Of a stretch of DNA of 19,728 nt, positions 1 to 6,460 are shown piece after piece (the stretch's first letter is position 1; every line of letters starts with the position of its first letter). The translations under genes were made by a program, and so were the position numbers. Below the pieces are notes generated by a model, which had not been told where the DNA came from, did no database searches, and saw nothing but the letters and a program-made list of their open reading frames with translations. Origin of the DNA: an uncultured Clostridia bacterium (GTDB lineage Bacteria > Bacillota > Clostridia > TANB77 > CAG-508); assembly GCA_944390305.1 (NCBI GenBank), contig CALXPX010000009.1:1-19728 (forward strand). Direction: 5' to 3'.

Positions 1-588
1 TTCGTCTAAGTAATGGCTAGAAATCAAAAAAGTAATTCCTTTTTCTTTGTTCAATTTTAATATTAATTCTCTTATTTCAATGATTCCTTCAGGATCCAAG
101 CCATTAATTGGCTCATCTAAAATAAGTAAATCCGGATTTCCTACTAATGCAATTGCTAGTCCCAATCTCTGCCTCATGCCCAATGAAAATTTTCTTGCAA
201 TTTTCTTATTTGTATTTTCTAATCTTACCAATTTTAAAAGTTCATTTAAACCATCATAATTAGGAAGTCCTACAACCTTATATTGCTCCTTTAAATTATC
301 TTCTGCAGTCATATCTAAACATATTGATGGAGATTCAATAATTGCTCCTATTCTTTTTCTCTCTTCTGAAATCTTTTTATCTTTGTTCAAAGTTCCATAA
401 ATAGCATAAGTCCCTGTAGTAGGCTTTTGCAAACCACAAAGCACTCTTATAAGAGTAGTTTTTCCAGCTCCATTTTTTCCAATTAATCCATATATACTAC
501 CTTTTTGGATATGCATATTGAGATTTTTTAAAACTTCAAAGCGGCCATATTTTTTTCCAAGATTATTCGTTTCCAATATATCTTCCAT
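1..588 (-). CDS. ABC transporter ATPase, BcrA/lantibiotic-immunity type (C-terminus cut by window edge)
   Basis: Nucleotide-binding subunit of an ABC-2 type exporter, expected on the inner face of the membrane, powering removal of a peptide antibiotic or other hydrophobic compound. 196 codons are visible. Walker A is at residues 37-45 (GKNGAGKTT), the signature is the degenerate SLGMRQR at 135-141, Walker B is LLILDEP at 154-160, and the H-loop His is 192. At the Q-loop position there is Glu85 in IIESPS; this 'E-loop' is known for lantibiotic-immunity ATPases (LanF) and BcrA relatives. The start has AAGGAG 7 bases upstream. It follows the response regulator at 670-1329 on the same strand with 81 bases between, so the two form a regulator-transporter unit; permease and kinase genes probably lie beyond the window. 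ATPase identity is certain; the substrate class is inferred from the E-loop and the neighbour. Confidence 0.93.
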   Translation of the reverse strand, partial: MEDILETNNLGKKYGRFEVLKNLNMHIQKGSIYGLIGKNGAGKTTLIRVLCGLQKPTTGTYAIYGTLNKDKKISEERKRIGAIIESPSICLDMTAEDNLKEQYKVVGLPNYDGLNELLKLVRLENTNKKIARKFSLGMRQRLGLAIALVGNPDLLILDEPINGLDPEGIIEIRELILKLNKEKGITFLISSHYLDE

Positions 589-611
589 ATCAAACTCCTT
601 TCTTGATGCTG

Positions 612-659
612 ATTCTATCATCTATTAGTTAAGAAAGCAGTTAACAAATGATTAAGAAA
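612..659 (-). promoter_or_regulatory. Triple direct-repeat operator with extended -10, upstream of the ABC ATPase
   Basis: On the plus strand TTAAGAAA (629-636), TTAACAAA (641-648) and TTAAGAAA (652-659) recur at 12- and 11-base spacing, about one helical turn. OmpR/PhoB-family regulators are known to bind tandem direct repeats with roughly 11-base period. On the minus strand the repeats end just upstream of TGATAGAAT (620 to 612), an extended -10 with one mismatch and no good -35, as in an activator-dependent promoter. The likely regulator is the response regulator encoded immediately upstream. Repeats are seen directly; the function is inferred. Confidence 0.6.
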
Positions 660-669
660 TAGTAAAGTT

Positions 670-1329
670 TTAATCATACATTTTAAAACCAATTCCCCAT
701 ACAGATTCAATATATTGGTCAGGAGTTATTGTCTTAATCTTTTTTCTTAAGTTACTTATATGAACTTTTAAAGCATTTTCATCACAATCTAAAGTCTCGT
801 CACTTATTTCTTCCAATAATTTTGTCTTTGTTATAACCTTTTTAGGATTTAACATTAATTGTTTCAATATTGCATATTCTGTTCTTGTTAGGCTAACCTT
901 CTGATTTCCTATATATAAGTAATGACTATCTTGCTTTAATATTAGGTCTTTATATGTTAGGTCTTTAACTCTTTTATTTTCTTCCTTTCTTAGTTGTACT
1001 TTTATTCTTGCTAAAAGCTCTGCTGAATCAAAAGGTTTTGTTATATAATCATTAGCACCATTTAATAATACATTTACTTTATCTTCTAGTGAATCTTTTG
1101 CACTTATGACAATAATAGGGATATTTTTTACTCTCTTAATAATTTCCTCACCATTTAAACCTGGTAACATTAAATCTAGTAATATTAAATCTATATTTTC
1201 TTTTTCTAATATCATTAAAGCTTCTGTCCCTGAATAGCTACTTATAACTCTATATTGTTCATTTTTTAAAACTTCTTTAATTAAATTATTTATATCTATA
1301 TTGTCTTCTACTACTAATATAGTTTTCAT
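670..1329 (-). CDS. OmpR/PhoB-family response regulator
   Basis: DNA-binding two-component response regulator, 219 residues, the normal length for the family. The receiver domain spans about 1-115 with acidic residues E8/D9, phospho-acceptor Asp52 in LLLDLMLPG, Ser76 in the switch position and Lys98 in the TKPF motif. A winged-helix effector domain spans about 125-219 (SLTRTEYAILKQL, VHISNLRKKI, VWGIGFKM). The start has GAGAGG upstream. The next gene on the strand is an antibiotic-type ABC ATPase, with phased direct repeats before it that this protein probably binds. No histidine kinase is adjacent upstream; a cognate kinase may lie beyond the permease genes outside the window, or be encoded elsewhere. 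The promoter at 1363-1391 is embedded in a long palindrome. Family is certain; the stimulus is unknown, probably a cell-envelope-active peptide by context. Confidence 0.95.
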   Translation of the reverse strand: MKTILVVEDNIDINNLIKEVLKNEQYRVISSYSGTEALMILEKENIDLILLDLMLPGLNGEEIIKRVKNIPIIVISAKDSLEDKVNVLLNGANDYITKPFDSAELLARIKVQLRKEENKRVKDLTYKDLILKQDSHYLYIGNQKVSLTRTEYAILKQLMLNPKKVITKTKLLEEISDETLDCDENALKVHISNLRKKIKTITPDQYIESVWGIGFKMYD

Positions 1330-1362
1330 CTTAAAACCTCTCAGTTACTATATTTAATTTCT

Positions 1363-1408
1363 TTTATATCACAAATGGTAGTAATTATCAATATAATTAC
1401 TACCATTT
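1363..1408 (-). promoter_or_regulatory. Response-regulator promoter inside a 16-bp-arm palindrome
   Basis: On the minus strand TTGATA (1391 to 1386), a 17-base spacer and TATAAA (1368 to 1363) form a good sigma-A promoter for the gene starting at 1329. A perfect inverted repeat with 16-base arms (1373-1388 and 1393-1408) and a 4-base loop covers the -35 and most of the spacer. There is no T-run after it on the minus strand, so an operator is more likely than a terminator. The palindrome is seen directly; the repressor is unknown. Confidence 0.55.
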
Positions 1409-1462
1409 ATGTCTTCTTTTTCCATACTAAAAAACATGTTTTGAATGCTAAACAATAAATAT

Positions 1463-1648
1463 TTACAATACTAATGCCTTTTTAGGACAAAAGTTAGAAC
1501 ATTTACCGCAACCTATACATTTATCATAATCTATTTTAGGTGCTTCAAAATCTTTTTGTGATAATGCTCCTACTGGACAAACTTTTATAGCGGGGCATTT
1601 ATGATTTTGCGGGCATTTTTCTATTATTATTTTCAATTTTCTTTCCAT
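1463..1648 (-). CDS. Small ferredoxin-type 4Fe-4S protein with seven cysteines
   Basis: 61-residue soluble iron-sulfur protein, probably an electron carrier. The second half has a classic motif, Cys44-x2-Cys47-x2-Cys50-x3-Cys54-Pro (KCIGCGKCSNFCPKKAL). The first half is atypical: CPQNHKCP and VCPVGAL give Cys12-x5-Cys18-x5-Cys24. By ferredoxin logic one 4Fe-4S cluster uses Cys44/47/50 plus Cys24. The other site has only Cys12, Cys18 and Cys54, so it is 3Fe-4S, has a non-Cys ligand, or is lost. The CPQNHxCP pattern occurs in a recurrent clostridial family as I recall it; the partner is unknown. It is transcribed from a strong predicted promoter at 1713-1741, with a 12-bp palindrome in its leader. 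Adjacent genes do not reveal a pathway. Confidence 0.88.
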   Translation of the reverse strand: MERKLKIIIEKCPQNHKCPAIKVCPVGALSQKDFEAPKIDYDKCIGCGKCSNFCPKKALVL

Positions 1649-1675
1649 ATAATTATATCCTTTCTAATTTTTGAT

Positions 1676-1687
1676 CAAGTATACTTG
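1676..1687. promoter_or_regulatory. 12-bp perfect palindrome in the ferredoxin leader, candidate operator
   Basis: CAAGTATACTTG is a perfect palindrome between the predicted transcription start (about 1706) and the ferredoxin start codon at 1648. The place is typical for a repressor site. The regulator is not identifiable from the sequence. Confidence 0.35.
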
Positions 1688-1712
1688 TTATTACTTTAAA
1701 ACTTTTGTTCGA

Positions 1713-1741
1713 ATTTTATAATAAAATTTATTTTCTGTCAA
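1713..1741 (-). promoter_or_regulatory. Sigma-A promoter of the ferredoxin gene
   Basis: On the minus strand TTGACA (1741 to 1736, perfect), a 17-base spacer and TAAAAT (1718 to 1713, one mismatch). The layout is the same as at ispG. The leader to the start codon at 1648 would be about 58 bases. Confidence 0.75.
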
Positions 1742-1777
1742 TATTTCCTTCATATTTATTTTATCCATCTATTTTTA

Positions 1778-1811
1778 AATAAAATTTAAGAGAGCAAGCC
1801 ATAGCCTGCTC
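1778..1811 (-). terminator. Terminator after the yccF-type gene
   Basis: Hairpin with 8-base arms (1792-1799 and 1804-1811, one G-U pair in the minus-strand RNA) and a 4-base loop. It is followed on the minus strand by a T-rich tail (TCTTAAATTTTATTT). It lies 36 bases beyond the stop codon at 1847 and is the most GC-rich short stem in the region. Confidence 0.6.
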
Positions 1812-1817
1812 CCTAAA

Positions 1818-1833
1818 AATCGCACAAAATTGA
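1818..1833 (+). repeat. Left arm of an inverted repeat flanking the yccF-type gene
   Basis: AATCGCACAAAATTGA matches the reverse complement of 2231-2245 with a single extra A. It lies between the stop codon (1847) and the terminator of the enclosed gene. It may be the end of a small former mobile unit, or a long-range RNA pairing between the two ends of the message. Confidence 0.5.
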
Positions 1834-1846
1834 TTTAAGTAAGAAC

Positions 1847-2206
1847 TTATATAACTCTTGCCCCAAAAGGTGCTAAACATAGTTTAGCAATTTTGAAGAA
1901 CTGTAGTCCGAATGGAATTCCGATTATGGTTATGCACCATAAACATCCAAAAATAAAATTTTCCAATGCCATTGGTATTCCAAATAATATTATCCAAATA
2001 ACATTTGCTAGGACTGACGGAACTCCTCCGCCATACTCTATTTCTTTTCCAAAAGGTGCAAATGACAATGATGCAAATTTAAAGCATTGCTTTCCATAAG
2101 GTATTCCAATAATTGTAATGCACCATAATGCACCAGAGAAGATCCAAGATAATCCACTAAAAAAGCCTCCAAAGATAAACCACAAAATATTTCCTATTAA
2201 GTTCAT
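1847..2206 (-). CDS. yccF: YccF-domain (DUF307) inner membrane protein
   Basis: 119-residue integral membrane protein of the YccF family; the function is not established in any organism that I know of. It is built from two similar halves, each with a hydrophobic stretch and the family signature: GALWCITIIGIPYGKQCFKFA (about residues 25-45) and GCLWCITIIGIPFGLQFFKIA (about 86-106), each followed by SFAPFG or CLAPFG. Four hydrophobic segments are likely. Length is typical of a duplicated YccF protein. A ribosome site (GAAGGGAG) precedes the start. It appears monocistronic: an extended -10 promoter candidate lies upstream and a terminator follows. A 15-16 bp inverted repeat brackets the whole gene, which is unusual. 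Confidence 0.9.
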   Translation of the reverse strand: MNLIGNILWFIFGGFFSGLSWIFSGALWCITIIGIPYGKQCFKFASLSFAPFGKEIEYGGGVPSVLANVIWIILFGIPMALENFIFGCLWCITIIGIPFGLQFFKIAKLCLAPFGARVI

Positions 2207-2230
2207 ATTTCATACTCCCTTCCATAACAG

Positions 2231-2245
2231 TCAATTTGTGCGATT
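2231..2245 (-). repeat. Right arm of the inverted repeat flanking the yccF-type gene
   Basis: TCAATTTGTGCGATT is the inverted partner of 1818-1833, with one base deleted in the run of A/T. It lies in the leader between the promoter candidate and the start codon at 2206. Confidence 0.5.
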
Positions 2246-2278
2246 CTTTATTGTTTAAATAATATTATTATCAAATAT

Positions 2279-2287
2279 ATTATATCA
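2279..2287 (-). promoter_or_regulatory. Extended -10 promoter candidate for the yccF-type gene
   Basis: TGATATAAT on the minus strand is a perfect extended -10. No convincing -35 is seen 17 bases upstream. It would give a leader of about 65 bases containing the right arm of the inverted repeat. Confidence 0.35.
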
Positions 2288-2320
2288 GGAATATTTTATA
2301 TTATCTATAGTTTTTGCTTA

Positions 2321-4417
2321 TTATTCTTCCTCTTTTATAATGTTTTTACTGCCTAAATATGTTGCTAAGAAATAAAGGCCATAAATCGCACCTATAACTG
2401 CTGCTGTTGCAATAATTGATGGTAGTAATTCCTCAGGAGTTGCAAGTACTGACATTACAGTTAAAGCAAATTTTATTCCAAATATTGAATGTATAATTGC
2501 GATAACTAATGGAATCATAAAGAATATTGCAATTTGTCTAAATAATGCTTTATTTATCATCTTTTCATCACAGCCTATTTTTCTTAAAATTGCATATCTT
2601 TGCTTATTATCTGAGCTCTCTGTTAATTGTTTTAGCGCTAATATTGCTGAACTTGCAATTAAAAATATAATACCTAAATAAATTGATATAAAGATTATAA
2701 TAGTAGCTAACCCTTTACTTGACTCTATAATAACTATCTTTGTCATTCCGTCAAGTACTATCCCATTTTGTTCTAGTTTTTCATATAATACATTATTATC
2801 TTCATCAGTAAATGATTTATCTAATATTTGTTTTTCTTCTTCTGTTTCTACATTATAATTAGCAGCTAGAAAATATTGTTCTTTCCATTCTTCTTTAAAT
2901 TCAAAACTGTCTGGAAATAATATAATTCCTGTATTCGTGTGACTTGTAGACATGTTTAAAAATCCACTTTTACATTCATCATATTTTGAATAATACTCTT
3001 TTCCTTCAATATTTATTGTCTTATTTTCTTTTAGAGCTTCATTTCTTAATTCTACCATAGTATCAAAATCACAAAGCACCATATATTCATTATCTTTTAA
3101 ATTATATTGCTCCAAACCATATAATTTAGCAATTTTATTATAGTCAGATACTTTCAAAATAGTCTCTGGTGTATCATATGCAAGCATAGGAAAATTTGAT
3201 TTAGCTTCTTCAAAATAATTCCCTAAACTTTTTTCCCATGTAAGTCCTGGTATCGTATATATTATAACTTCTTCAATATCTTTTAAATTATTTATATCAT
3301 ATCCATTTGACTCTAATGTATAAGTAATTGGTCTTTTAGAATCCTCTATCTGCTTTTCTGTGTAATTTGTTATTTTCCCAGTTTTAGGGTTTGTATAACT
3401 TTCTGGTAAGTTTGCAGTTTTATATAAATTTAAATCTACTGGTGTCATTTCTTCTAACTCAGAATCCATTGAAGTTTGTACTGATATACTACTTGATAGA
3501 ATACTTATTGTCATAAATAACATTATACAAATTACGCTCATACTAATAACTGTCGTATTAATTTTATTATTAAGTTGTCTTAATACAAACATATTAGTAC
3601 CTTTTAAGTAAATTTTCTTTCTTGATTGTATAACTCTTAATATAAATCCTGATAAAGACCAAAATATTCCTATTGTTCCAACTGTTCCCATTATAATAGG
3701 ACCTATTATTTTATCTATTGTATCTAACTCATTTATGCCTCCTGTTACTTTCCAATAAGCATATCCAAGTATTACTACAGAAACAAGAAAAACTAAAATA
3801 GAAACAATTGGATTTTTTATTTTTACTATTTCATTTTTTCTTACAGCTGTTAATAAATTAATTAATTTGTATTTTGAAATTGTAATTGTGTTAAATATCA
3901 TAACTGCTAAAAACATTACTGCAAAATATATACAAGTTTTAATACAAGCCGGTAGCGAGAAAATAAATGTAAATTCACTCATATCCGCTTCAAATAGTTT
4001 AGCAACTAATATGGACATTAATTGTGATCCAAATATTCCTATAAAAATACCAACAGCCAAAGATAATATTCCTATAAGTAATGTTTCTAATAGAATTATT
4101 TTAGATATTTGTCTTCTTCCCATTCCTAAAGTCATATAAATACCAAATTCTTTTTTTCTTCTATTAACTAAAAAATTATTCGCATATACAATTAAAAATC
4201 CGAGAACAATTGCTATAAATATAGATACAACTCCTAATATATCAATCATAAGTCCTATAAGTTTTCTTGTCGATTCTGATACTTTTAGCATTGCTTGCTG
4301 GCTATCTAAAGAGTTAAACATATAAAAGATTGCAACACCTAATACTAATGTTAGAAAATATATTGCATAATCTTTAAAACTCTTTTTCATATTTCTTATA
4401 GATAATTTAAATAACAC
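2321..4417 (-). CDS. bceB: BceB-type ABC permease (FtsX-like, peptide detoxification)
   Basis: 698-residue membrane subunit of a Bce-type ABC transporter, the family that frees lipid II-cycle intermediates from bacitracin-like peptides and also serves as sensor for its partner kinase. The topology fits the family: about ten membrane helices (first about 17-36), FtsX-type segments around LGMGRRQISKI, and the diagnostic large extracellular domain of about 255 residues (about 311-567) between helices 7 and 8. Three C-terminal helices follow, with the cytoplasmic motif ILRKIGCDE. It overlaps the 3' end of the ATPase gene by 11 bases, so the two are translationally coupled. The partner kinase and regulator lie at 6953-8637, on the far side of ispG. 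The exact peptide substrate cannot be read from sequence. The symbol is by family resemblance, not proven orthology. Confidence 0.93.
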   Translation of the reverse strand: MLFKLSIRNMKKSFKDYAIYFLTLVLGVAIFYMFNSLDSQQAMLKVSESTRKLIGLMIDILGVVSIFIAIVLGFLIVYANNFLVNRRKKEFGIYMTLGMGRRQISKIILLETLLIGILSLAVGIFIGIFGSQLMSILVAKLFEADMSEFTFIFSLPACIKTCIYFAVMFLAVMIFNTITISKYKLINLLTAVRKNEIVKIKNPIVSILVFLVSVVILGYAYWKVTGGINELDTIDKIIGPIIMGTVGTIGIFWSLSGFILRVIQSRKKIYLKGTNMFVLRQLNNKINTTVISMSVICIMLFMTISILSSSISVQTSMDSELEEMTPVDLNLYKTANLPESYTNPKTGKITNYTEKQIEDSKRPITYTLESNGYDINNLKDIEEVIIYTIPGLTWEKSLGNYFEEAKSNFPMLAYDTPETILKVSDYNKIAKLYGLEQYNLKDNEYMVLCDFDTMVELRNEALKENKTINIEGKEYYSKYDECKSGFLNMSTSHTNTGIILFPDSFEFKEEWKEQYFLAANYNVETEEEKQILDKSFTDEDNNVLYEKLEQNGIVLDGMTKIVIIESSKGLATIIIFISIYLGIIFLIASSAILALKQLTESSDNKQRYAILRKIGCDEKMINKALFRQIAIFFMIPLVIAIIHSIFGIKFALTVMSVLATPEELLPSIIATAAVIGAIYGLYFLATYLGSKNIIKEEE

Positions 4418-5174
4418 CGCTTAAATCACCTCCTAGAAGTGTTTGCACTTCTATTATTTTTTCAAAAAATTGTTTTCTTGTATCATTACCTTTTACTAAT
4501 TCATTAAATATCTTTCCATCTTTAATAAATATAATCCTATCAGTGTAGCTTGCAGTAAACGCATCATGAGTTACCATCAAAATCGTAGTTGTTAGTTTTT
4601 TATTTAGATATTCAAAACTTTCTAATAATTGTCTTGCTGATTTACTATCCAATGCTCCTGTAGGTTCATCTGCTAAAACTAGTTTTGGATTAGTAACAAT
4701 TGCCCTTGCAGATGCAATTCTTTGCTTTTGACCGCCAGATACTTGATATGGGTATTTATTTAAAATATCTTTAATTCCTAATTTTTCAGATATATCATTT
4801 ACTCTTGTATCTATTTCTTTATGATTTATTTTTTGTATAGTTAAAGCTAAAGCTATATTTTCATATGCGGTTAAAGTATCTAATAAATTAAAATCCTGAA
4901 AAATAAAGCCAAGTTCCTCTCTTCTAAATTTATTTAAACTATTTCCTTTTAATTTAGTAATATCCTTACCATTAATAATAATATTTCCTGATGTAACTCT
5001 ATCAATCGTAGAAATGCAATTTAAAAGAGTAGTTTTTCCTGAGCCCGAAGCTCCCATTATTCCTACAAACTCTCCTTCTTCTACTTTAAAGCTAATATTA
5101 TCTATAGCTTTAGTTAGATTAGACTTATTTCCATAATACTTTTCTACGCTTTTCACCTCTAAAACGTCTTTCAT
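4407..5174 (-). CDS. bceA: BceA-type ABC transporter ATPase
   Basis: 255-residue nucleotide-binding subunit paired with the permease at 2321-4417. Walker A is GASGSGKTT at residues 41-49, the Q-loop is in FIFQDFNLLDTLT at about 90-102, the signature is VSGGQKQR at about 145, Walker B is LVLADEPTGALDS at about 165, and the H-loop is VTHD. These are textbook MacB/LolD/BceA-subfamily motifs. The start has a GGAG ribosome site. The gene begins a two-gene operon whose upstream region carries a perfect TNACA-N4-TGTAA box at 5254-5267, the form reported for BceR-like regulators. It is divergent from ispG, with 174 bases between the start codons. Expression is probably induced by the regulator at 7966-8637 in response to cell-wall-active peptides (inference). 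Confidence 0.95.
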   Translation of the reverse strand: MKDVLEVKSVEKYYGNKSNLTKAIDNISFKVEEGEFVGIMGASGSGKTTLLNCISTIDRVTSGNIIINGKDITKLKGNSLNKFRREELGFIFQDFNLLDTLTAYENIALALTIQKINHKEIDTRVNDISEKLGIKDILNKYPYQVSGGQKQRIASARAIVTNPKLVLADEPTGALDSKSARQLLESFEYLNKKLTTTILMVTHDAFTASYTDRIIFIKDGKIFNELVKGNDTRKQFFEKIIEVQTLLGGDLSGVI

Positions 5175-5253
5175 ATAATTCTCCTTTCTTTCTATTTAAA
5201 TATATTTTAGATTGTTTTATAATTTTTTTCCATCGATTTATATTAAAATAAAA

Positions 5254-5267
5254 TGACATTTTTGTAA
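5254..5267. promoter_or_regulatory. BceR-type operator box in the bceA/ispG intergenic region
   Basis: TGACA-TTTT-TGTAA matches the TNACA-N4-TGTAA inverted repeat reported for BceR-like response regulators (from memory). On the minus strand it lies just upstream of a plausible -10 (TATAAA, 5242 to 5237) of bceA, overlapping where the -35 would be. It is also 31 bases upstream of the ispG -35, so it could affect both genes. A near match elsewhere in AT-rich sequence (17706-17719) warns that single boxes can arise by chance; here the position supports function. Confidence 0.65.
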
Positions 5268-5298
5268 GAAAACATTTAAAGTAAACTATTATGTTAGC

Positions 5299-5327
5299 TT
5301 GACAGTATAAATATATTAGAATAAAAT
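5299..5327 (+). promoter_or_regulatory. Sigma-A promoter of ispG
   Basis: TTGACA (5299-5304, perfect), 17-base spacer, TAAAAT (5322-5327, one mismatch). Ribosome site GAGG at 5338-5341, seven bases before the ATG at 5349. It predicts a very short leader and strong constitutive expression. Confidence 0.8.
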
Positions 5328-5348
5328 AAATTAAAGTGAGGTATTTAT

Positions 5349-6401
5349 ATGAAAAGAAATGAAACAAGACCTATCCATGTTGGTAAAGTTCAAATTGGAG
5401 GTCAAAATAAAGTTGTTATACAATCTATGTGTAATACGAAAACAAAGGATGTAAAAAGTACAGTAGAACAAATTTTGAACTTAGAAAATGCTGGATGTGA
5501 AATTATTCGTGTTGCATGTTTAGACATAGAAGATGCAAAATCTATTAGTGATATTAAAAAACAAATTCATATTCCAATCGTTGCAGACATTCATTTTGAT
5601 TATAGAATAGCACTAGAAGCTATTAGAAAAGGAGTAGATAAGGTTCGTATCAATCCAGGAAATATAGGAAGCAAAGACAAAGTGAAAAAAGTTGTTGATG
5701 CTTGCAAGGAAAAAAATATTCCTATTAGAATCGGAGTAAATGCAGGCTCTCTTGAAAAAGATCTCTTACATAAGTACAAGGACAAACCAACTGCTGAAGC
5801 TATGATAGAAAGTGCAAAAAGACATATTAAGATATTAGAAGATTTGGATTTTTATGATATAGCTATTTCTTTAAAAGCTTCTGATTTAGATTTATGTATT
5901 GAAGCATATGAAAAAGCTTCCAAAGTATTTCCTTATCCTCTTCATCTTGGAATAACTGAAGCGGGAACATCTTTTAGTGGTACTGTTGCATCAAGTATTG
6001 GATTAGGCGTACTTTTAATACAAGGAATTGGCGATACTATAAGAGTATCTCTTAGTGATAATCCGATAGAAGAAATTAAAGTTGCTAAAGAAATTTTAAA
6101 AGATTGTAAATTATATAATAAATCTCCTAAATTAGTAGCTTGCCCTACGTGTGGCAGAACTCAAATAGATTTAATACCTATTGCTAAAGAAATAGAAGAC
6201 TTCTTGCAAAATATTGAAAGTAATATCACTGTTGCTGTTATGGGTTGTGCTGTTAATGGTCCTGGAGAAGCTTCTTATGCAGATATTGGTATTGCCGGTG
6301 GTATTAAAGAAGGAATTCTATTTAAAAAAGGAAAAATTATAAAAAAAGTTCCACAAAATGAAATTGTCAAAACTTTAAAAAATGAAATATTAGAATGGTA
6401 A
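5349..6401 (+). CDS. ispG: 4-hydroxy-3-methylbut-2-enyl diphosphate synthase (IspG/GcpE)
   Basis: Cytoplasmic 4Fe-4S enzyme of the MEP (non-mevalonate) isoprenoid pathway. It reductively converts 2-C-methyl-D-erythritol 2,4-cyclodiphosphate to HMBPP, the precursor of IPP/DMAPP and so of undecaprenyl phosphate and quinones. 350 residues is the normal length of the short bacterial form. An N-terminal TIM barrel is visible (VADIHFDYRIAL, VRINPGNIG, ISLKASDL, LHLGITEAG). The C-terminal cluster domain has Cys265 and Cys268 in ACPTCGRTQID, and Cys300 with catalytic Glu307 in VMGCAVNGPGEA. All key residues are present. It is the only plus-strand gene here, with its own strong promoter and terminator. 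It is inserted between the two halves of a Bce peptide-resistance module rather than beside dxr/rseP, its common context. Confidence 0.98.
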   Translation: MKRNETRPIHVGKVQIGGQNKVVIQSMCNTKTKDVKSTVEQILNLENAGCEIIRVACLDIEDAKSISDIKKQIHIPIVADIHFDYRIALEAIRKGVDKVRINPGNIGSKDKVKKVVDACKEKNIPIRIGVNAGSLEKDLLHKYKDKPTAEAMIESAKRHIKILEDLDFYDIAISLKASDLDLCIEAYEKASKVFPYPLHLGITEAGTSFSGTVASSIGLGVLLIQGIGDTIRVSLSDNPIEEIKVAKEILKDCKLYNKSPKLVACPTCGRTQIDLIPIAKEIEDFLQNIESNITVAVMGCAVNGPGEASYADIGIAGGIKEGILFKKGKIIKKVPQNEIVKTLKNEILEW

Positions 6402-6420
6402 GTCATAATAACTAAATAAT

Positions 6421-6458
6421 AAATAAATAGGTTAATTTATTTAACCTATTTATTTTTT
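6421..6458. terminator. Bidirectional terminator between ispG and the acetyltransferase gene
   Basis: Perfect 15-base arms (6421-6435 and 6441-6455) with a 5-base loop, then a run of T to 6458 on the plus strand. It lies between convergent genes ending at 6401 and 6461. The plus-strand tail is good for ispG; the minus-strand tail is only AT-rich (ATTATTTAG). Confidence 0.8.
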
Positions 6459-6460
6459 AG

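Noticed and set aside
1373..1408. Long palindrome read as the ferredoxin terminator
   Set aside because: No T-run follows it on the minus strand and a promoter overlaps it; kept as an operator candidate instead.
1431..1442. AAAACATGTTTT palindrome after the ferredoxin gene
   Set aside because: Only A/T pairs around CATG with no loop room; a weak hairpin and a common chance palindrome at this base composition.
5125..5367. 80-codon minus-strand reading frame between bceA and ispG
   Set aside because: It starts antisense inside ispG, crosses both promoters and runs into bceA in another frame. No ribosome site and no family resemblance.
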